From NCBI RefSeq assembly GCF_040361335.1, contig NZ_APNM01000009.1:62001-126000 (forward strand): a DNA stretch of 64,000 nucleotides, given 5' to 3'. A model generated the notes under the pieces. The model had not been told where the DNA came from and ran no database searches. It saw only the letters and a program-made list of their open reading frames with translations. This DNA comes from APNM01 sp040361335 (GTDB taxonomy: Bacteria; Pseudomonadota; Gammaproteobacteria; Nevskiales; Salinisphaeraceae). A program made the position numbers and the translations under genes. Below are positions 58,220-64,000 of this stretch, piece after piece (within the stretch, counting starts at the first letter, position 1; the number at the start of each line of letters is the position of its first letter).

Positions 58220-59556
58220 GATTCCCCGCGTCTGCCCTGCTACTGGCGCTCGGCCTCAGCGGGGCCGTGCTGCCGGCGTATGCCGGCAACAACGCCTTGG
58301 GCCTGGATCAGGCGGTTCGGATCGCGATCGAGCAGGATCCGTGGCTGACCGGCAGCCGGCAGCGCGAGTCCGCCCTGGCGAACGAGGCCGTGGCCGCCGC
58401 GCAGCTGCCGGATCCCAAGGTCAATTTAGCCGCTCGCAACCTGCCCACCGACACGTTCGATCTCGACCAGGAGGCGATGACGCAGCTTTCGGTCGGCATC
58501 AGTCAGACGTTGCCGCGCGGCGACAGCCGGTCGCTGGCCCGGCGCCGGAAGGAGCAGCTTGCCGCACAGCAGCCGCTGCTGCGCGCGGACCGCAGGGCCA
58601 GGGTGGCCGCCAGCGTCTCCCGGCTGTGGCTGGATGCGTTTCGAGCCCAGGAGAGCATTCGGTTGATCGAGAGCGATCGGGTTTTGTTCGAGCATCTGGT
58701 CGATGCCGCCGAGGCAAAGTACTCGGCCGCCCTCGTGCGCACGCGCCAACATGACGTGATACGCGCGCAGCTGGAGCTCACCCGCCTTGAGGACCGGCTC
58801 ACTGCGCTGCGCCAGCAAAAGGACGTCGCGCAGCAGCGATTGTCCGAATGGATCGGCCCAGTCGCGGGAGGCGATCTCGATACGACACTGCCCCGGATAG
58901 CGCCCGCCGCCCCGGATTTGCTGACCGATTCCCGCTCGCCCTCCCGTCAAACCTGGTACGAGCATGTCCGTCGGCATCCGGCCCTGCTTGCCGTTGATCG
59001 CCGCATCGACGCAGTGCGCACCGATGTCGACCTCGCCCGACAGAAATACCGTCCGGAATGGAACATCACGGCGCAGTACGGTTACCGCGACGATGAGCCC
59101 ACCGGTCGGGATCGGGCCGACCTGTTCTCGGTCGGCGTCACCTTCGATCTCCCCATCTTCACCGACAAGCGTCAGGACCGGGAGCTGGCGGCCGCCAGGG
59201 CGCGCGCCGAGGAGGCCATGACCGATAGATCGCTGCTGGTCCGTGAATTGGTGGCACAGCTCGACGAGGCACGGGACCGGCTGGTACGCCTCGACCAGCG
59301 CGAGGCCATTTTCAACCGCCGGCTCCTGCCGCAGATGCGCCAACAGGCCGAGGCGTCGCTGACCGCCTACTACAACGACGACGGCGACTTCGCCGAGGCG
59401 GTCCGTGCGCATATCGACGAGCTCAACGCGAAGATCGAGGCGCTCACGGTCACGGTGGAACGCCTGAAGACCATCGCCCAGATCAACTATCTGCTCGCGC
59501 AAGCGCCCAGCGACGCGCAGCGCGTTTCCGAATTGAACCGAGGAATTGCCCCATGA
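58216..59556 (+). CDS. CusC/CzcC-type outer-membrane efflux protein
   Basis: Outer-membrane channel of 446 residues; signal peptide LLLALGLSGAVLPAYA. It has two coiled-coil-rich halves with PDPKVNLAARNLP (about 57-69), typical of metal-type channels, and GVTFDLPIFTDKRQDRELAAA in the second half. It overlaps the adaptor gene by four bases (ATGA), so channel-adaptor-pump are coupled. Works with the HME pump to expel Cu or Ag. Confidence 0.9.
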   Translation: MRFPASALLLALGLSGAVLPAYAGNNALGLDQAVRIAIEQDPWLTGSRQRESALANEAVAAAQLPDPKVNLAARNLPTDTFDLDQEAMTQLSVGISQTLPRGDSRSLARRRKEQLAAQQPLLRADRRARVAASVSRLWLDAFRAQESIRLIESDRVLFEHLVDAAEAKYSAALVRTRQHDVIRAQLELTRLEDRLTALRQQKDVAQQRLSEWIGPVAGGDLDTTLPRIAPAAPDLLTDSRSPSRQTWYEHVRRHPALLAVDRRIDAVRTDVDLARQKYRPEWNITAQYGYRDDEPTGRDRADLFSVGVTFDLPIFTDKRQDRELAAARARAEEAMTDRSLLVRELVAQLDEARDRLVRLDQREAIFNRRLLPQMRQQAEASLTAYYNDDGDFAEAVRAHIDELNAKIEALTVTVERLKTIAQINYLLAQAPSDAQRVSELNRGIAP

Positions 59557-61136
59557 GCAACCGCGTGACCTATCCCCTGCTGATCGCACTGGGTGCACTG
59601 GCAGGCGCCGCCGGCGCATGGCTGTGGCCCGCCGGACCCTCGGGAACCGCGGCCGATGTCGACGGCGAACCCGAGCCACTGTATTGGGTCGCCCCGATGG
59701 ACCCGAGCTACCGGCGTGACGAGCCCGGCAAGTCGCCCATGGGCATGGATCTGATCCCTGTGTACGAGGACGGCACCGCTGCGGACAGCCCCGGGACGGT
59801 GCGCATCTCGCCCGACGTGATCAACAACCTGGGTGTACGCTCAGCACCGGTTGAGCGCGGCGCCTTTGACAACTCGATCCGGACTGTGGGGTATGTCCAA
59901 TACGACGAGGATCGCCTGACGCACATCCATTCCCGGGTGGACGGCTGGATCGAGAAACTCCACATCAAGGCCGAGGGCGATCCGGTCCGCCAGGGCGAGG
60001 CGCTGTATGCGATCTACTCCCCTACTCTGGTCAACGCCCAAGAAGAGCTGCTGCTTGCCTTGAGCCGCAACAACACGCGCCTGATCCGTGCCGCCGAGGA
60101 GCGTCTTGCCGCGTTGAAGGTGCCTGGGCCCACCATCGCAAAGCTGAAAACCGACCGGCAGGTGCGGCAGATGGTCACAGTGTACGCACCGCAATCCGGC
60201 GTGGTGGACGATCTCAGGATTCGCGAAGGCATGTTCGTCAAGCCGGACCTGACGATGATGTCCATCGGCGTCCTGGACGAGGTATGGGTGGTCGGCGAGG
60301 TGTTCGAGCGTCAAGTCTCCCTGATCGAGGAAGATGACCCGGTGACCATGACCCTCGACTACCTGCCGGACCGGCGATGGACCGGTGAGGTCGATTACAT
60401 CTATCCCGACATCAGCCCCAAGACCCGCACCGCCCGCGTGCGGATGCGCTTCGCCAATCCGGACCACGCGCTCAAACCCGACATGTTCGCGCAGATCACC
60501 ATCAGCGCCCGCCGGCGCGACGAGGCTCTGCTGATCCCACGCGAGGCCCTGATCCGCACCGGCGGCAAGCCTCGGGTCGTGCTCGCACTGGGCGACGGTC
60601 GGTTCAAGTCGATCGAGGTGGAGGCGGGCCGCATCGGTGACGACCGCGTGGAGATCCTGGCCGGTCTGAAGGCGGGTGAGCTCGTCGTGACCTCGGCCCA
60701 GTTCCTGATCGACTCGGAATCCAGCAAGACCTCGGATTTTAAGCGACTGCACCACGGCGAGGAAGGCAACGAACGCCCCGGCTCGGTCTGGACCGAGGCG
60801 CGCGTCGAGGCGCTGATGCCCGCGCATCGCATGGTCACGCTCGAGCACGAGACGATCGAGGCCTGGCAATGGCCGGCGATGCGTATGGATTTCACCGTCG
60901 ATGAGGCGGTCAACCTCTCCCTACTCGAGACGGGGATGCGGGTGCACGTCGAGATCACCGAGGACGACGAGGGGAAGCACCGCATCACGGGCCTGCATGT
61001 TCCCGGCAACGAGGGCGGCCCTGCCGCGCAGGACGGATCCGGGGCAGCACGCCAGCCGGAGTCGTCCGATGCTCCGGGGGCCGGTCACGAGCGTGAGCCG
61101 GAACCGGACAGCGCACATAACGGCCACGGCAGCTAA
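59553..61136 (+). CDS. cusB: CusB-type adaptor with N-terminal metal-binding and C-terminal CusF-like domains
   Basis: Periplasmic adaptor of 527 residues. After the N-terminal helix comes a heavy-metal-binding domain (about 43-72: YWVAPMDPSYRRDEPGKSPMGMDLIP, with Met and Pro spacing of the YHS-like family). The adaptor proper follows (HIHSRVDGWIEKLHIKAEG, VTVYAPQSGVV, DVYIYPDISPKTRTARVRM-like core). A C-terminal extension (about 405-480) with ALMPAHRMVTLEHETIEAWQWPAMRMDF is CusF-like, with the Trp/Met/His copper site. It therefore combines three parts that are separate in E. coli (CusB, CusF). A His/Glu-rich tail ends the protein. Confidence 0.9.
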   Translation: MSNRVTYPLLIALGALAGAAGAWLWPAGPSGTAADVDGEPEPLYWVAPMDPSYRRDEPGKSPMGMDLIPVYEDGTAADSPGTVRISPDVINNLGVRSAPVERGAFDNSIRTVGYVQYDEDRLTHIHSRVDGWIEKLHIKAEGDPVRQGEALYAIYSPTLVNAQEELLLALSRNNTRLIRAAEERLAALKVPGPTIAKLKTDRQVRQMVTVYAPQSGVVDDLRIREGMFVKPDLTMMSIGVLDEVWVVGEVFERQVSLIEEDDPVTMTLDYLPDRRWTGEVDYIYPDISPKTRTARVRMRFANPDHALKPDMFAQITISARRRDEALLIPREALIRTGGKPRVVLALGDGRFKSIEVEAGRIGDDRVEILAGLKAGELVVTSAQFLIDSESSKTSDFKRLHHGEEGNERPGSVWTEARVEALMPAHRMVTLEHETIEAWQWPAMRMDFTVDEAVNLSLLETGMRVHVEITEDDEGKHRITGLHVPGNEGGPAAQDGSGAARQPESSDAPGAGHEREPEPDSAHNGHGS

Positions 61137-61147
61137 GGAGCCCCGAG

Positions 61148-64000
61148 ATGCTTGAATCTCTCATCCGCTGGTCGATCGGCAACCGGTTTCTGGTGCTGCT
61201 GGCCACCGTCATCCTGGTCGGGGCGGGTGTCTACTCGCTGAAAAACACGCCGGTCGACGCGATACCGGACCTCTCCGACGTGCAGGTGATCGTCAAGACG
61301 AGCTACCCCGGCCAGGCGCCGCAAGTCGTGGAGGATCAGGTGACGTACCCGCTCACCACGGCGATGCTGTCGGTGCCGGGGGCGATAACCGTGCGGGGCT
61401 TCTCCTTCTTCGGCGACTCCTACGTCTACGTGATCTTCGACGAGGACACGGATATGTACTGGGCGCGCTCGCGCGTGCTGGAGTACCTGTCCCAGGTGGC
61501 ACCCGATCTGCCCGCAAACGCACGGCCACAACTCGGACCGGACGCCACCGGCGTCGGCTGGGTCTATATCTACGCCCTCGTGGACCGGACCGGCGCGCAC
61601 GACCTCAGTCAGCTACGCACGCTGCAGGATTGGTTTCTCAAATACGAGTTGCAGACCGTGCCGGGCGTGTCCGAGGTGGCCACGGTCGGCGGCATGGTGA
61701 AGCAGTACCAGATCACGGTCGACCCGGAGAAGTTGCGCGCCTTCGACATCCCGATGTCGCACATTCAGAAGGCCGTCCAGCGCGGCAACCAGGAAGTGGG
61801 CGCCTCCGTCGTGGAGATGGCCGAGGCCGAATACATGGTGCGGGCCACGGGTTACATCCAGAGCACCGACGCCTTGGCCGATATCCCACTTGGGCTCGAC
61901 GTGAACGGCACGCCGCTGCTGCTCAAGGACGTGGCCGACATCGGCGTCGGCCCGCAGATGCGACGCGGCGTGGCCGAGCTCAACGGGGAAGGCGAGACCG
62001 TCGGCGGCATCGCGGTCATGCGCTTCGGGGAGAACGCGCAGAAAACCATCGCCGGCGTCAAGGACAAGCTGGCGAAGCTCGAAGCCAGCCTGCCGAAAGG
62101 GGTGGAAGTCGTCACCGTCTACGACCGCTCCGGCCTCATCGAGCGTGCGGTGGAGACGCTCTGGCACAAGCTGCTGGAGGAATTCATCGTTGTCGCACTG
62201 GTGTGCGTGGTGTTCCTGTTCCACGTGCGCTCGTCGCTGGTCGCGATCCTCAGCCTGCCGGTGGGCATACTCGTGGCCTTCATCGTCATGCACTGGCAGG
62301 GGCTGAACGCCAACATCATGTCGCTGGGCGGCATTGCCATCGCCATCGGCGCCATGATCGACGGCGCCATCGTGATGATCGAGAACATGCACAAACACAT
62401 GGAGCGTACCCCGCTGACCCCCGAGAACCGCTGGCGCGTGGTCGCCGACTCGGCATCGGAGGTGGGACCGGCCCTGTTCTTCAGCTTGCTGATCATCACC
62501 GTGAGCTTTTTGCCGGTGTTCACCCTGGAGGCGCAGGAGGGCCGCATGTTCTCGCCGCTGGCCTTCACCAAGACCTACGCGATGGCGGCCAGCGCCGCGC
62601 TCGCGGTCACCCTGGTGCCGGTGCTCATGGGCTATTTCATCCGGGGGCGGGTGATGCCCGAGCATGCCAACCCGGTCAACCGCCTGCTGATCGGCGCCTA
62701 CCGGCCCGTGCTCCGCACGGTGCTGCGCCACCCGAAAGCGGCGCTCGCGGGGGCGCTGGCCATCACCCTGGTCGGGTTCTGGCCGGTAGACCGGATCGGC
62801 AGCGAGTTCATGCCGCCACTGGATGAGGGCGACCTGATGTACATGCCAACCACCTACGCCGGCATCTCCATCGGTAAGGCGCGCGAGCTGCTGCAGCAGA
62901 CCGACAAGCTCATCCGCACGGTGCCGGAGGTCGAGACCGTGTTCGGCAAGGTCGGGCGCGCCGAGACCGCCACCGACCCGGCGCCCCTGACCATGATCGA
63001 GACCTTCATCCAGCTGAAGCCGCGCGAGCAATGGCGGGAGGGCCTGACCACCGAGGACCTGAGGAAGGAGCTGGACCGGCTGGTGCGCTTCCCCGGCGTC
63101 ACCAATGCCTGGGTCATGCCGATCAAGACCCGCATCGACATGCTGGCGACCGGCATCAAGACCCCGGTGGGCATCAAGGTCGCGGGACCGGAGCTCGCCG
63201 AGATCCAGCGCATCGGACAGCGGCTGGAAACGATTCTCGCGGACGTGCCCGGGACCGCCTCGGTCTATTCGGAGCGGGTGTCCGGCGGTCGCTATATCAA
63301 AGTGGATATCAACCGCGCCAAGGCGGCGCGCTATGGTCTGAACATCGACGATATTCAGCAGGTCCTCGCCACGGCTATCGGTGGCATGAACCTCACGGAA
63401 ACCATCGAGGGGCTTGAGCGGTTCCCGGTCAACCTGCGCTATCCGCAGTATTACCGGGACTCTCCCGAGCAGCTGGCACGGATGCCGCTGGTCACGCCGA
63501 GCGGCCAGCGCATCGCCGTCGGCGACGTCGCCAGGGTCTACATCGAGGACGGCCCACCCGCCATCAAAACCGAGAACGCCCGCCTGAACGGCTGGACCTA
63601 TGTCGACATCGACGGGGTGGATGTGGGCAGCTACGTCGAGCGAGCGCGTCGCACGGTGGCCGACGAGCTCGATCTACCGGCGGGCTATTCCGTGACCTGG
63701 TCCGGCCAGTACGAGTACATGGAGCGGGCCAAGGAGAAGCTCACCTACGTGGTGCCCTTGACACTCGCCATCATCGCAGTGCTGCTATATCTGAATTTCC
63801 GCAGCGCCTGGGAAGTCGCCATCATCATGGGCACGCTGCCGCTGGCGATGATCGGCGCTATCTGGCTGATGTACCTGCTCGGCTACAACTTCTCGGTCGC
63901 GGTGGGCGTCGGCTTCATCGCGCTGGCCGGCGTGGCCGTGGAGATCGGCGTGATCATGCTGGTCTACCTCAATCAGGCGCACGCCCGCATGCGCACCGAA
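61148..64000 (+). CDS. cusA: CusA-type heavy-metal efflux RND pump (3' end outside window)
   Basis: Inner-membrane pump of the HME-RND class; 951 codons are visible and about 90 are missing at the 3' end. The frame from ATG 61148 is open to the end of the window. HME marks are LIRWSIGNRFLVLLAT at the start, PVDAIPDLSDVQVIVKTSYPG, VTYPLTTAMLSVPG, the fourth-helix relay GGIAIAIGAMIDGAIVMIENMHK (Asp and Glu) and GSEFMPPLDEGDLMYMPTT. Metal-binding Met residues of CusA are plausible but were not mapped. It follows cusB by 11 bases. Confidence 0.95.
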   Translation, partial: MLESLIRWSIGNRFLVLLATVILVGAGVYSLKNTPVDAIPDLSDVQVIVKTSYPGQAPQVVEDQVTYPLTTAMLSVPGAITVRGFSFFGDSYVYVIFDEDTDMYWARSRVLEYLSQVAPDLPANARPQLGPDATGVGWVYIYALVDRTGAHDLSQLRTLQDWFLKYELQTVPGVSEVATVGGMVKQYQITVDPEKLRAFDIPMSHIQKAVQRGNQEVGASVVEMAEAEYMVRATGYIQSTDALADIPLGLDVNGTPLLLKDVADIGVGPQMRRGVAELNGEGETVGGIAVMRFGENAQKTIAGVKDKLAKLEASLPKGVEVVTVYDRSGLIERAVETLWHKLLEEFIVVALVCVVFLFHVRSSLVAILSLPVGILVAFIVMHWQGLNANIMSLGGIAIAIGAMIDGAIVMIENMHKHMERTPLTPENRWRVVADSASEVGPALFFSLLIITVSFLPVFTLEAQEGRMFSPLAFTKTYAMAASAALAVTLVPVLMGYFIRGRVMPEHANPVNRLLIGAYRPVLRTVLRHPKAALAGALAITLVGFWPVDRIGSEFMPPLDEGDLMYMPTTYAGISIGKARELLQQTDKLIRTVPEVETVFGKVGRAETATDPAPLTMIETFIQLKPREQWREGLTTEDLRKELDRLVRFPGVTNAWVMPIKTRIDMLATGIKTPVGIKVAGPELAEIQRIGQRLETILADVPGTASVYSERVSGGRYIKVDINRAKAARYGLNIDDIQQVLATAIGGMNLTETIEGLERFPVNLRYPQYYRDSPEQLARMPLVTPSGQRIAVGDVARVYIEDGPPAIKTENARLNGWTYVDIDGVDVGSYVERARRTVADELDLPAGYSVTWSGQYEYMERAKEKLTYVVPLTLAIIAVLLYLNFRSAWEVAIIMGTLPLAMIGAIWLMYLLGYNFSVAVGVGFIALAGVAVEIGVIMLVYLNQAHARMRTE

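Noticed and set aside
61613..63031. 472-codon minus-strand frame over the last pump
   Set aside because: Antisense to cusA, His/Gln-rich, no motif; the plus-strand HME pump is certain.

Overview
High-GC (clearly above 60%) bacterial DNA. Gene families and style suggest a gammaproteobacterium, perhaps near Chromatiales/Ectothiorhodospiraceae (JDVT-type C-terminal sorting tail with its intramembrane protease, persulfide dioxygenase/SulP/rhodanese, mer/cop/cus/ars modules). No rRNA or tRNA gene was seen, so taxonomy stays tentative.

Chromosome-like half (1-32 kb): the end of an HAE1-type RND efflux operon (outer-membrane channel, adaptor, pump), then a non-coding mosaic of nested inverted and direct repeats (5.65-6.42 kb). 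Next come a quinone oxidoreductase and, divergent to it, a sulfur operon (persulfide dioxygenase, SulP transporter, rhodanese), a GltB-like FMN protein, an intramembrane protease beside a secreted protein with a JDVT-CTERM-like tail, a PutP-like symporter with a universal stress protein, a Baeyer-Villiger-type monooxygenase divergent to a TetR regulator, a PhoD-like phosphatase, a cupin/DHFR-like/cupin/SDR operon divergent to a LysR regulator, and an isoquinoline-1-oxidoreductase-type molybdenum hydroxylase (iorAB) with its cofactor genes (mocA-like, xdhC-like).

Mobile island (about 32.0-38.64 kb): an AT-rich edge with four imperfect 19-bp repeats, an orphan HTH/antitoxin-like protein, a small membrane protein, a tyrosine recombinase, and a ubiquitin-like conjugation cassette on the minus strand. 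The cassette has a good promoter, a 54-residue Pro/Gly-rich miniprotein ending in glycine, an E2-E1 fusion, and a JAMM/MPN protease. It resembles the Cap2/Cap3 pair of type II CBASS, but no cyclase or effector is present. This is the best candidate for an undescribed system. An excisionase-like antitoxin/PIN toxin pair and an internally deleted IS3-family relic close the island.

Metal-resistance island (about 38.66 kb to the end): a MerR sensor with a thioredoxin-like protein, a 21-Cys four-helix copper-storage-type protein, a YraQ-like permease, an outer-membrane-type protein, a secreted HMA protein, a frameshifted DoxX-like gene, an NHL protein, arsR-arsC-acr3 (acr3 frameshifted), a merRTPFA operon, a decayed stretch (cytochrome, P-type ATPase and CtaG remnants), a copper operon (His-rich proteins, cytochrome c with a His-rich tail, CopA, CopB, methyltransferase), and a cus-type efflux operon (DUF411 lipoprotein, CusC, CusB, CusA) that runs off the window. 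Several promoters carry the 19-bp spacer typical of MerR-family activators, so at least three segments may form one regulon.
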